The translations under genes and the position numbers were made by a program. Below, piece by piece: positions 36,811 to 48,378 of a stretch of DNA of 64,000 bases. The stretch is from positions 5,152,152 through 5,216,151 of the forward strand of contig NC_067197.1 of the NCBI RefSeq assembly GCF_000699445.3, in the 5' to 3' direction. Below the pieces are notes generated by a model that was not told the DNA's origin, made no database searches, and saw only the letters and a program-made list of their open reading frames with translations. This DNA is from Schistosoma haematobium. Taxonomy: Eukaryota; Platyhelminthes; Trematoda; Strigeidida; Schistosomatidae. Numbering within the stretch: the stretch's first letter is position 1; each line of letters opens with the position of its first letter.

Positions 36811-36992
36811 TGGTGGTGTTCCTATTTATTCATATTTTCAAATGAAACAAAACACTTTGTAATACATATGTATGTTCATAACAATCAGAATAGTAATGAC
36901 AATAATATTTAAACTTATATTACCTTGAATGGTGCATTCTGCCTTTTTTTGTAACTTGGATAATCAACTTCGATGGTGTTTCTTTTACATCT

Positions 36993-36994
36993 AC

Positions 36995-37072
<78 letters not shown>

Positions 37073-37081
37073 AGTAGTAGT
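36993..37081 (+). repeat. (ATT)n-(TAG)n microsatellite
   Basis: ATT units followed by TAG units, the same compound order as at 18.4 kb. Poly-Leu/Ile frames here are artefacts. Confidence 0.95.
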
Positions 37082-37681
37082 ATTTCGAATTTGACGCATT
37101 ATATGATACCACTTGTTAAACCATTGACCAAAAACAAACAAACAAATAAATGAACTAATCGACAAAACTTGAAAGACAATAACAATGTTATTGAAGAGCC
37201 CGTATCTATTTTATCTATGCAGGCAGGAAAAAATTTGAAAAGAGACTATCTATATTTTTCTTTGTGACTATCATAGTAACTAACTAGTTAGGCTAACTAA
37301 GTCATTCATAATAATAATAATAATAATCATATAAGTTTACAAGCAGTCTGACTTATGATTTATATATCGTATTGTTATGACTAAACTTAATCAGGAAGTG
37401 CTCCTGGGGAGATTAAATCTACATAGTTTGTACATTTGATTATGAACATAAGTGAATTTAACCTCAAATGAAAGAAGAAAAACAAAGTACATATATATTT
37501 TGTTTACCTTATTTTACATACTTTTATCAAGGTCATACAAAGTTAATAATCATTTGTATCTTGTAATAGAAAATATAATAATGTATTGGCTATCTGTTTC
37601 ATTCATGATTATAAAAGACTATTATTCTGTTAAAAGAACAAACCAGAAACGTTTAAGTTTCATGATGATGACCTTAAATGC

Positions 37682-38172
37682 TTTGATTTGGTCGAGGGTG
37701 GGGAGAGTTAGCTCTTCCTCTCGAAATGCTCTCATATGGCCACATAGAAATAACCACTACTAGGAAAATTCTACTCACTACCTTCTCGCTTCATTACTGT
37801 TGTTTATGAAAGTGAAAGGACGAAAAGCGAATGCTCGACACTTTAACTGGGTTGTTGGACACGGAGGGTCCACCTAAAGGAATTGGGAAACCTTGATTCC
37901 AAATCATTGGTGCACATGGGCTACAGGATCGTGAAGGAAAAAATGGCGTATGAACCAATTATTGGTCACCGACTACCATGGGACTGCATCTCCTAAAGTT
38001 GTTGATCAGACCTTAACGTTCCATGAGAGGCCTCCTAAGAAAACCACCCGCTTCGGTTTGGGCACCCGGACAGTATCATAGCCCATACACAAATCAAGTA
38101 ATTTGTGTGGCGCATATGTATTCCATGCCCCTTTGTACCAACATTTATATGTTCAAATAAATAAATAAATAA
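37682..38172 (+). repeat. Dispersed ~500 bp repeat, copy 2
   Basis: Matches 24748-25285 along its length and ends in an (AATA)n run (38154-38175), as expected for a retroposed 3' end. Confidence 0.6.
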
Positions 38173-38350
38173 ATTTCATGATCAGTACACTATCTTCATA
38201 TCATTGAATTCAATTGAGTTCGACTGGTCATGACGTTTTCCGCAAAACTTCAATCATTCATCTTGCATCCTACATCAGGACTAATCGTAGAAGCTGTGCT
38301 ACAAAGATTTGGGACTATATTTCTACAAATAATCAAACTAAAGATTTGGA

Positions 38351-38893
38351 TTACTTACTTACGCCTGTTACTCCAAATGGAGCATAGGCCGCCGACCAAC
38401 ATTCTACAACCCACTAAGTCCCCGTCCTTCCTTTCTAGTTCTATTCAATTGTCGTTCATTTTTCTCATGTCTATCTCCATTTCTCGGCGTAATGTGTTCT
38501 TTGGTCTTCCTCTTCTCCTTTAGCCATAAGGATTACATGTGAGGGCTTGTCTTGTGACGCAATTGGGTGCTTTCCTCAATGTGTGTCCTATCCACTTCCA
38601 GCGCTTCTTCCTGATTTCTTCCTCCGCTGGGACCTGCTTTGTTCTCTCCCACAGTAGGTTGTTGCTGATAGTGTCTGGATAGCGTATCCGAAGTATTTTG
38701 CATAGACAACTGTTAATAAACACCTGTATCTTCTGGATGATGGCTTTCGTAGTTCTCCAGTTTTTCGCTGCCTACAGTAGAACTGTCTTAACATTTTGTA
38801 TTGAAAATCCTGACCTTGGTGTTGGTTGACAGACAGTCGTTTTGAGTTCCAGATGTTCTTCAATTTTAGATATGCTGCTCTTGCTTTACAAAG
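38351..38893 (-). mobile_element. Non-LTR retrotransposon 3' part
   Basis: The plus strand starts ACTTACTTACGCCTGTTACT. The minus strand encodes [20 protein letters not shown] and, further upstream, ARAAYLKLKNIWNSKRLSVN, in separate frames, colinear with the copy at 28985. Confidence 0.75.
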
Positions 38894-39149
38894 ATTAGGA
38901 TACGTTATATATATCACAAATTCGTTATCTGGAATACATATAAGCTAGAAATAACTCATAAATTGATCGACAACATTTTAGAGGATATCAAATTTACGAG
39001 GGAAGAAGAAGAATAAGAATAAGAAGTAGAAAATGAAATCTTTGTTCTGTCGAAGAAATACAAGAACTTTAGAATGACAAGTTTACGAAAAAACTAAGAC
39101 ACAAGGATCAAATATTAAACTACAATAGTAGCAATCCGACAGCACAGCA

Positions 39150-39770
39150 AAAAAAGTTGTGATCGAACACTAATCAAAAGAGCTGAAGCCTATTGCAATA
39201 CTCTCAATACACGAAAAATTGACGGAGATTATCATCAGTCTATCTTCCGTAAGAATGGCTACCCTAATAACTTTATCAAAAGATGCTTTACCAATACATT
39301 CACTTCACTCTATTCTGTGCAGACTTAAAGATAAAGGAGGACGAACCCAACATCATTTACAAAATGAAATACACCATTTTCTAAAAACATTACATAGGAC
39401 AAAATGTGAACACCTTAAAAATAAGAATATAAGAAATGCTATCACTGACATCAGTGAATGCAGACGACCATGAATTTTAATTCGTTTGTAAAAACGTCAA
39501 CATTTTGGATCAGGAAAGTCCCAAGACTCCTAGAGAATTTCTAAAAGTATGGCATTCAAAACAATTAGCAAGCAGCGGACACATCAACACAGATCTAATT
39601 AATGAAGCTATACGGAAAAGGTCAATCAATTGCAAAGCCAGAGATCAACCAAAAAAGGTAGTCAATATGAATTCAAAGGCAAATGAACACAACCAGACCT
39701 ACAAAGATAGTAAATCACGAACATGACCATTAGAATGAACCAATGTAACACTTATGAATTAACTAGAAAC
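39150..39770 (+). pseudogene. Decayed Penelope-like element C-terminus (RT end plus GIY-YIG)
   Basis: In one frame 39160-39330 reads LIKRAEAYCNTLNTRKIDG then FRKNGYPNNFIKRCF, as at the end of Penelope-type RTs. From about 39350 a frame reads NIIYKMKYTIF-stop-KHYIGQNVNTLKIRI, which matches the GIY-YIG pattern (IYK-x-K ... YIG-Q-x-x-x-x-L). Further on, NILDQESPKTPREFL and WHSKQLASSGHINTDLINEA fit the end of the endonuclease region. Stops and frame changes show it is dead. Assignment rests on motif recognition. Confidence 0.55.
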
Positions 39771-40857
39771 CTCACTTCTACATGAAGTAGACTCTAAGAA
39801 TGTTATCCAGAATGACAATATAAACACCAAAGTGAAATCAACTATCTTGGAGAACTGAACACCATAAAAATATGACTCTTTTTCCAGCTTTACATCGTAG
39901 CTGATAATGACGTGATACGTGGCATTATCATATATAAACTCACGTCAGCAATATAATTCACAACCTAAATTTAAACATACAACCCTAAGCAACTGATAGT
40001 TTAGCAATTAAAGCAAGTGGAATTCCTACCATAACGGGAAAAATTCAAATTACACTTTGGTTTGAAGAGTCCAGGCAACAATACTAGCCATCAAATAAAA
40101 AGATAGAATTTAAAAAAAGGATATTTAAGCTTGTATTTTCCCAAAAATTCAGCTAGAATGAAATGATTATATGAACTCCCAAAAGTTCATAAGAATAATG
40201 TCCCTCTACGTCCTATACTTGATATGAACAACTCTCCATATCACTTGATTGCTAAATATGTATCCCTTAAAATTACTATTTTGATGTTTTCAAACTATAC
40301 AAATATAATTTGATCGAATATCATGAAACTCTTATCCTTAATGGTTAATTCATAGAGACACTTCAAATTTATATATACACACTTGCACATTTTATACTGC
40401 ATCGTTGTCTGTCGGAGTTTATCTTCTTGATTATTGAAGGGTGGGTTAAAGACGGTTAGTAGCTAAGTGATATACGCTTCTATTGTGAATGTCATGCTCC
40501 ATTCAGAATCACATAGCCAGTTTGGTGTTGAACAGAATACAAAAAAATTACTTAATATTCAGTGATTAGTTAGTTGTGAATATCTAAATCGAACAAGTCA
40601 GCTGAGATCTAAAGACCTCAGTGGCAACATTTCTAACTGTAAAATTGGGTTGAAAGGGATCATTTCTCATGGCAAACATCAGTTTCCTGAATATTGCAGG
40701 TACATCTTGTCGAAATATACTAACCAGTATGAAATCTTAGTCATGTAGTGTTTCCTGTCAACTATCTTTAACTCTTAAATATAAATTCTAATCAAATACA
40801 TTATTCGATAAATTACTGATCATTTTCCCTCGCAGCCCGAAAAATTTTTTTTATTAA
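39771..40857. other. Unrecognised intergenic DNA
   Basis: Possibly further decayed retroelement sequence, but nothing can be named. Confidence 0.4.
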
Positions 40858-41235
40858 TTTCAATAGTTGAGATCATGAGTCAGCTGAAGTTAGGCCACCA
40901 TGGAAAACCTAGAAGCACTGAATGACCGTTTCGTCCTATTGTGGACATCCTCAGTAGTGCGTATCCATGACTCCGCCTCAAGAGATCCGAATCCAGGACT
41001 TGTCGGTCTCGCGTGCGAGCACTTAACCTCTAGACCACTGAGCCGGCATCCAACGGTGTTAACGTTTGGCTTCAAATAATCCATGAAATTGAGCACCGCA
41101 TCTACGATTGTCATCAATGAGTTGCTATCTCACAACTGACCCAGTTGAACTCCACTGGTCACTGCTTCTCACTAGAACTCTAGGACATACCTCTTGAAGC
41201 CAGTTACTAGTGAGCATATGTTGATTAGTATCAGA
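40858..41235 (-). mobile_element. Full-length ribozyme SINE, near-intact hammerhead
   Basis: Minus orientation with head, tRNA-like part (GCACTTAACCTCTAGACCAC on plus), hammerhead and tail. The core keeps CTGAGGA, GAAA and an NUH triplet (ATT), but has one extra T between CTGAGGA and helix II, and the first base pair of helix I is lost. Activity is doubtful. Confidence 0.75.
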
Positions 41236-41620
41236 AGGGGTTTTGTAGAGATTGTAGTAATTTCAATAGTTGAGATCATGAGTCAATTGAAGGTAGACCA
41301 CCATGAGATAGTAACTCACTGATATCAATGGTGGATGTGTTACTCAATTTCGTGGATTAGTTGAAGTTAGATATTAACATCATCGGATACCGACCGACTC
41401 AGTGGTCTAGTGGTCAAGAGTCCGAGCGCGAGACTAATAGGTCCTGGATTCAAATTTCGAGAGACTGGGTCGTGGATACGCACTCCTGAGGATTCCCACA
41501 ATAGAACGAAGCGGTCGTCCAGTCCTCCCAGGTTTTCCATGGTGGTTTAACATCAATCAATTCATGATCTCAATCAAAAAACTTAATCATCTCCACAACA
41601 CTATACTGATAATGAAGTAA
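41236..41620. mobile_element. SINE tail (minus) joined to a plus-oriented ribozyme SINE
   Basis: 41236-41306 is a minus-oriented tail that abuts the head of the previous minus copy head-to-tail. From about 41307 a plus-oriented copy follows (GATAGTAACTCACTGATATC, GGCTCAGT-like A box, B box GGATTCAAATT). Its hammerhead has GAAG in place of GAAA. Confidence 0.65.
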
Positions 41621-42364
41621 TTAATTATACATTTTGACCCAAAATTGTACACAACAGATATTAGGAATCATAAATAAAGTATTCCTTATCAAATATTATA
41701 TTGTATAATACTAAATTTTAATCATACGATAGATAAAACTATTCTATGATTGATTTGTGTCAATATTGAGACAATATAACAACAAGAAATGAAATAGATG
41801 AGAGCGACTAATCGTATTAGAATTTGCCGCCAATATATGTCATAAATTGACAGAGTTTTGTAGAAATCTATGTGAATGTATACAAAATATTTAATGTATG
41901 TGTACCATTCCCTTCATTATTTTATGGATATATACATAAATTGTATGAATAATCCCAGAGTAATATACAAAGTTTACTTATAATGAAGGGAAAAATAAAT
42001 AATGATACTTTTATCATGAATATGATTAAATGAATAAATAGATGGATGGATGGATAGATGGATAGTTAAATAGATTAATGACGGAAAGTAGACTACATAC
42101 AACGAAAGATAAAGAATGAAATATGTAAAAGCATATTTACTATGAAAATCATTTACCTTTTCCTCATAAAAAGAATTGGGGGGGAGGGGGGGAGTTATTT
42201 ATTACTGCATATTTATTCATTCACATTTCAATTTATTATGTAGTTCCTTATTTATAAATTGATAAGAATTGTGTAACAAAGATATTTCGAAATATATATG
42301 AATATGTAGAATATGAGAACTATTAATCTCTAGAGGTAACCAGTGAATCATGGCTGAACCAGTA

Positions 42365-42641
42365 TTCCTGGAGTGCTAGTGAGAAGCAGTGACCGGTGGA
42401 GTTCAACCGAGTCTGTTGTGAGATAATAACTCACTGATGACAGTGGTGGATGTGTTGCTCAATTTCAAGAATTATTTGAAGCCAAACGTTAACACCGCTG
42501 AATACCGGCCAGCTCAGTGGTCTAGAGGTTGAGCGTTCGAGCGCGAGACTAATAGATCCTGGGTTTGAATCTCGTGAGGCGGGATTGTGGATACGCACTA
42601 CTGAAGAGCCCCACAATACGACGAAATGGCCGTACAATGCT
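42365..42641 (+). mobile_element. Ribozyme SINE, 3'-truncated
   Basis: Head, tRNA-like part (GGCCAGCTCAGTGGTCTAG; B box GGGTTTGAATC) and hammerhead are present. It breaks off at CAATGCTTC near 42641. Core CTGAAGA and GAAA are intact, but helix II has mismatches (GCCC against CGAC). Confidence 0.75.
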
Positions 42642-43419
42642 TCTGTATATTATATAAAACTTCAGTAACTTATCTAACCGAGTGCGATATTTTTTACTCG
42701 ACTCTAAACCGTACTGGGTTTTTAATAATCTTGGTAAGGAATGGTGAATTACTAGCTCGTTGTATAAACTGAAGTTGGTAAGGTACAGTTTGACTCTATT
42801 AGGTAGCTGGCAAGAGATTCTATTTGAACTAGGTATTGTGTTATTTGGCATTGATTAGCAATGTGTACGTATAATCTTGAGAGGACTGATGTTGATTACG
42901 GGTTTGGAATCCGAGTCGCTCAGTTCCACAGTCCAAAACGTTACCATAGAGTTATTTAGACGTTGGACTGAAATATATTTTCAAACGATTAATCACATTG
43001 TATTCGTCTAATTCTTTAGTATTGATCGAATTTTATTGATCAAGTTTAGACTTATCATCCATAAGTCTAACACTTTATTCACCAAAAAACTGGTTATCTA
43101 AACCGACTTCGTGCAATAAAATCCTCTAATATAAGGTAATCAGTGAGATGATTGATGATTTTAGAGAATGTGCAGCTTAAAATTATGAACTAACATAAGT
43201 TAGACAACCACCGAAAACCAATAAGTACTTAGCATCTATTTCTTCCTACCATGGGAGTAGTCCTCACTAATACTTGTCCACGACACCACTGTGGAACAAA
43301 TGAAGGACATCCAGACCTCGTGATAAGCGTCTAATCTTCAGGTGGCTGAGTAAGCAACCAATGGTCTACATTTGTAATTTTACAGAATGTTCCCAAACAT
43401 TTATAAATTATCGACATGG

Positions 43420-43712
43420 AGATTTTTAGAGATTGTAGTATTTTCACAGTTGAATTCATTAGTCGATCTAAGCTAGACAGCCACTGAAAACCTGGAAGCA
43501 CTGGACGACCGTCTTGTCCTAATGTGAGACTCCTCAGAAGTCTAGAAGTTAAGCTTTCAGGCACGAGACCGAAGGTCCTGAGTAGACGTGCACTGCTGAG
43601 GAGCCCTATACTAGGACAAAACGGCCGTCCAGTGATTCCAGGTTTTCAATGGTGGTCTATCTTAGATGGAGTCATGAATTCAATTGTGAAAATTTATACA
43701 ATTATCACATTT
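43420..43712. mobile_element. Head-to-head pair of ribozyme-SINE halves
   Basis: 43420-43522 is a minus 3' half; 43523-43712 is a plus copy beginning inside the tRNA-like region (TCTAGAAGTTAAGC). Both hammerheads have lost GAAA (AAGA on minus, AAAA on plus). Confidence 0.7.
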
Positions 43713-44204
43713 TCATTGTTTTTGACTGATAGTTCTTTGTAATGAGTATAGTTCATATATATAGACCGACTCAAAATCTGAAACTCAATTTCAAATTACA
43801 GATCGATATTATTTGAAGAAACAGTCAAAATTGGAAAAGAATGAATGGTTATTTCGTTTTAACGTAGAACTCTTCAGAAATATTTGTTCATTTATGAACT
43901 TCACTTTGGATTGAATTCATGAGCCAAATGAGATATCACTGATGGTATTGGAAGATTGTTATATTATATTGAAATACCTTGTAGATTCCTGAGAATGTTC
44001 CGGTCAAATTCAACTCATACCTTAAACACATGAACTAACGTGATCGATTAAGTTGAGATTAGGCTCAACCCTACTCCACTGTAACTGATAGAGATCGGAC
44101 TAGTCTCTTACCCTATCACGGAATAGTTGAAAGACTTGAAGTACAGATTTATGAGTTATGCAGTGAGGAATTGAAGAAAGAAATCATTTCTTTTAGTGCC
44201 TGAC

Positions 44205-44517
44205 CCATCCATTGACCGGATACCGTCAGTACCAGCCTTCTGTGGGAGAGAACAAACCAGATTCCAGATGAAGAGGAAGTTAGGAAAACACGATGGAAAG
44301 GACGATGGAAATCACCAAACTGCATCACGAGGAGAGCCTTAACTTGGAATCCTGAATGGAAGTGGAAAAGAGAAAGGCCAAATAACACAATTAGAATCAG
44401 ATATGAAAATGATGAATAACAACTGGAAAGAGTTGGAAAGGTTTTCCCATGACAGGGTCGAATGGCGAGTGCTTGTAGGCGGCCTATGCTCCTTCACGAG
44501 GAGTAAAAGGCGTAAGT
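44205..44517 (+). mobile_element. Internally deleted non-LTR retrotransposon 3' end
   Basis: GGATACCGTCAGTACCAGCC onward to GGAGTAAAAGGCGTAAGTAA. The usual segment for the WIGHTLRK motif is deleted at about 44305. Confidence 0.7.
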
Positions 44518-46411
44518 AACATATGTTGTTATTGTTCTAAACAAATTTATCAACGGAAGTAATTGTATAAATAATTTGACACTTATTTGTCACTTCCTTA
44601 ATCCATCTCCTCACAGACATACAAGAGAGAATTTGTCACAATCTAGTTTAAGGCATTAACACGATAGGTTATCTAGTTCAACCTTTAGACTAGTAATGCA
44701 TGAGTACAACATTGTAACTAAACGTCCTTGGATCAAAGTGACGAAAATTATACTCTCATCTAATAGATTGACAAACAAAAGTAATTAGATGAAATGACGG
44801 AAACATTACTCGATCTTTTTCTAAGTCAGATTCATGCAAAAAGATACATGAATGAAAACTATCCACTAGATCACGTAAATATATACAGAGTTATTCATTA
44901 GTTTCTTCATCGATTTGATATAATAGAAACTTTATATTTCACGTAAATAAATGAAAAGCTTTGTGTGTGTGTGTATGTATGTATGAATACGACAAGTGGT
45001 ATATATCCCTATTTTTGTACTGTACAATGATGAATAAAAGTAGTTCATTAAAGAATAAAATAAAATTCAATTTTGTAAATGAAACAACTAGAAAATAATA
45101 GAATAATAATTACGAATATATATAGACTTAGATTGATATACCATATTCGTATTGTTAATTTTTTATTTATATCCAGGTGTTCATACATATTTTCCCCTTA
45201 CCATCCCTCCTCTCACTTTCCCACTTTTTACTCGTTTACTCTCCTCCATCCCAATCACGCACCCACTCACCCCTTGCATTCAGATGATTGTTCACTCATG
45301 TTTATATCCATTACAGTGAATTTTATTCACATGTATATATTAAAAAAAAAAAAGAACACTCACTCAGAAAGCATATTTATATCTATCAGTTGTATAGATG
45401 ATATTAATGGGTTTCTCCAGTTCAATTTTATGATTACTAATTATAATTCCCATAGAGAAGAATATCTGAACGTGCGCACATATATACGCACAAACACACA
45501 CACACACGCACACGCACATTATGATGACGAGGATAGAATCTTTCTAAATGAAATTTGTAAAACATATTTTAGAATAAAAATAGAAAAGCGACAAAGTGAG
45601 GGTAGTGTATGTGGTGTGTATATGTATGTATGTATGTTTGTGTGTTGGAAACGGGAATACAATGATTAGAAATAATAAAGGGAAAATGAAATGGAATATA
45701 TCATTTTTTAATATACTTTTTTTTTCCATATATATTCTACGTATATAACATTAATGTACATACTTGTTCATAAATGCCAGTGTTGTCTAAAAATGGAATA
45801 ATGGGAAATGACTTTTAAACATTAATTCAAATTAGCTTTTAAATCCAAGAGAGAGAGAGAGACGGGGGGTTGAGGGAGAGAGAGGGTATTAATAGTAGTA
45901 AACTGAAATAGCAAAGATGAAGTAAACATTATAACTCTTTTAGAGATAGACTATATGAATACAATATTATATATAATGTATTCAACTTTTGTTTCTCGTT
46001 TAAATAAAGGTTAAGACTTACTGACTGTTACTTTTTTGTCAGGTCAAAACACTTAATGGATATGAGTCTAGTTTTAATAATGATTGAATTGTCTACTTAT
46101 TTGTGTACGTGTAAGGGCAAGATGGGTAGTAGTGGTGAAGTGCGTAAAGTTTATCAATTACATTTGGCTATCATATAAATATCAATAATTCAAATGTGTT
46201 CTAAAACAGGTGATAACGAAATATATATATATATATAAGTCAATCTAGAAATTATACAGATGAAAACACTCATGAAGGAAATCTTCATTTATAAGTTGAT
46301 TTTTTATTATGACGCTATTGAACTGTGGTACTTGAATTCATTTAACTGATAAACAAATGGAATACTTTATATGAATATTTGTTAAGATTTCAATGAATAG
46401 TTCTGTATAAA
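44518..46411. other. Intergenic DNA with simple sequence
   Basis: GT/CA tracts (about 44961-44990, 45480-45520, 45600-45645) and GA tracts (45850-45890). The 196-codon frame at 45079-45669 has no recognisable domain, is built partly on CA-repeat (THTHAHAHY) and is not called as a gene. Confidence 0.5.
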
Positions 46412-46585
46412 AAGGTGTTTTGTGGAGATTTTTAGTAATTGGGTTCGAATCCTGCGAGATGGGGTCATGGGTGCACACTGCTGAGGAGTCTCACAATAGG
46501 ATGAAACGGTCGTCCAGTGCTTCCAGGTTTTTCATAATGATCTAGCTTCACATTGACTCATGATCTCAACTATTGAAGTTGTGAA
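46412..46585 (+). mobile_element. Ribozyme SINE 3' half with intact core
   Basis: A short inverted tail piece (GGTGTTTTGTGGAGA) is joined to the B box (GGGTTCGAATCC), hammerhead and tail (GACTCATGATCTCAAC). Confidence 0.75.
46475..46520 (+). ncRNA. Hammerhead ribozyme, core intact with wobble pairs
   Basis: Helix I CACTG/CAGTG; CTGAGGA; helix II GTCT/GGAT, which pairs through two G-U wobbles; GAAA; helix III A-U, C-G, G-C; cleavage triplet GTC with the cut after 46514. The wobble closing helix II may weaken it. Confidence 0.6.
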
Positions 46586-48146
46586 TAAACTGATTCCTTG
46601 TTTCAACGTTATAAGGTTTAAACTGGATAGATGATGAAAAACACTAGAAAACATTGAGATTAATAAATGATCAACTGTATGATACCATAAATTGAGATCT
46701 TATCACTAGCCCATTACAAATGTGAAGATATCACAGGTATTTTTAGTTTGACAACACTTTAACCAGTAACACCTTCTAATCTGAATCCTACCCACCTAGT
46801 GAAATCAAAAGTCAGAAGTGAGGAGGTTTGAAGATATATTTGATAGTTTATCAACATATTAAGAAGCGACTGATCTAAATTGGCTAGTGGTTGCAGGGGA
46901 ATTTGAGCACGGCCTTCCCACTTGTAATCTGATGCGGATTCGCCTTCAGCTGGGTGAGTCCATTAAAACTAATATGGTCAACATCAAATATCGAAGAATT
47001 ACAGAGGTATTGATTTTGGTGGTTTATACGAAAATTATATCGAATTTTACTTATCATAAAATATTAATGATCTGTTTATTCTTATATCCATTACTGAAAG
47101 ATTTTTAAGAAATCTATGCTAACCTATTGAAAGCTCTTTATGTGAACACTAATGGTGAAATTTCATCAGAACGAGCTCTTTACAGTGACTTTTACCAGGA
47201 AATATTAGGCTCTCAGTTTTCAGTTAATTTTATCACAGAAATTATTTTATAGATGCCGTTACTGGTGTTTGAGTGTTCAAACATTATTAACCCTTTATCA
47301 AGAGATTCATTTATCGAATTGGAATACCCATCTAATAAAGTTCTGGGTAATGAAGATGCTGACAAATTCAAAATCTTATCATTACATTTATCAAAATTCC
47401 AAGGATTTTAGAAAGAGTCTCTCCTACTTCTCTCAAAGTGCAAAACGTTCCTCCATGATCAGTCTAAATCAATGCATACATTAATGATAAAATGTCAAAT
47501 AGTTGAGGTCGTTGACCACTTCGTTTTTCTTAAAAGTCTCTTCAGCACCAGTGGGTTGGTATCTAACGTTAACCTGATACAGATTTTAAAATCTTGTTTA
47601 GTTATTAGTAACCCTTAACACTTATGGAGTAGTCGAGACTTTCATCTACAAACCAAAGGGTGAGTATATTGCATAAAAGCCCACTCTATATTACTTAATC
47701 GAAGTGAAACACGGTTTATTAAAAATAGACAACAACATCCATATGTTATAAATTCTTCTATTACGGGTGTTTGAAAAGTATTCCTCACCACACGGTATGA
47801 ATAATAGTAAAATACTAGACAAAGTAGACAAACCAGTTAACGGAATGGTGAATCTTTATCAAATAAGACGTTTTCAAGATCACCATCTACTTCAACATAC
47901 AATTTTCGTTGGAATAGGATTAGTTTTTTTTTAAGAAAATTCAATGCAATCGTATCAACATGTAGCCGAAGTCCATCACATAAAATGAACTGTATTGCTA
48001 GACACTGATAACCTGATTTAGTACTACAAGGTAACCGTGATCATTGATTAACACATTTAATGATATAGTTGAGAATCGGTCACAATGACATAGATATCTC
48101 CCCTTAACCTTGAATTTCAGTATTACCTAATACATTCTATTCTTCA
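46586..48146. other. Unrecognised intergenic DNA
   Basis: No gene or repeat recognised. Confidence 0.45.
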
Positions 48147-48378
48147 CCGGTTAAGATCATGAGTCAGTTGAAGTTAGACTACCATGGAAAACCTCGAGGC
48201 ACTGGACGGTCGTTTCGTCCCATTGTGGGACTCCTCAGCAGTGCGCATCCACGACCTCACCCCCTGCGAGATTCGAACCCAGGACCTACTGGTTTCGCGC
48301 GCGAGCACTTAACCACTAGACCACTGAGCCGGCATCCAACGGTGGTAATGTCTAACTTCAACTAATCCACGAAACGTA
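48147..48378 (-). mobile_element. Ribozyme SINE with an intact hammerhead
   Basis: Minus orientation with a well-preserved tRNA-like part: A-box region complementary to CCACTAGACCACTGAGCCGG, B box GGGTTCGAATC. The head is truncated after TTGAAGTTAGACATTACC. Confidence 0.85.
48199..48244 (-). ncRNA. Hammerhead ribozyme, all core positions intact
   Basis: Minus strand: helix I GCACTG/CAGTGC; CTGAGGA; a 5-bp helix II GTCCC/GGGAC; GAAA; helix III A-U, C-G, G-C with a 2-nt loop; cleavage triplet GTC. The predicted cut is between 48205 and 48204. With 33355-33400 it is the strongest candidate in the window. Confidence 0.75.

Noticed and set aside
45079..45669. 196-codon open frame
   Set aside because: No recognisable domain, passes through CA and GT repeats; likely chance in low-stop sequence.
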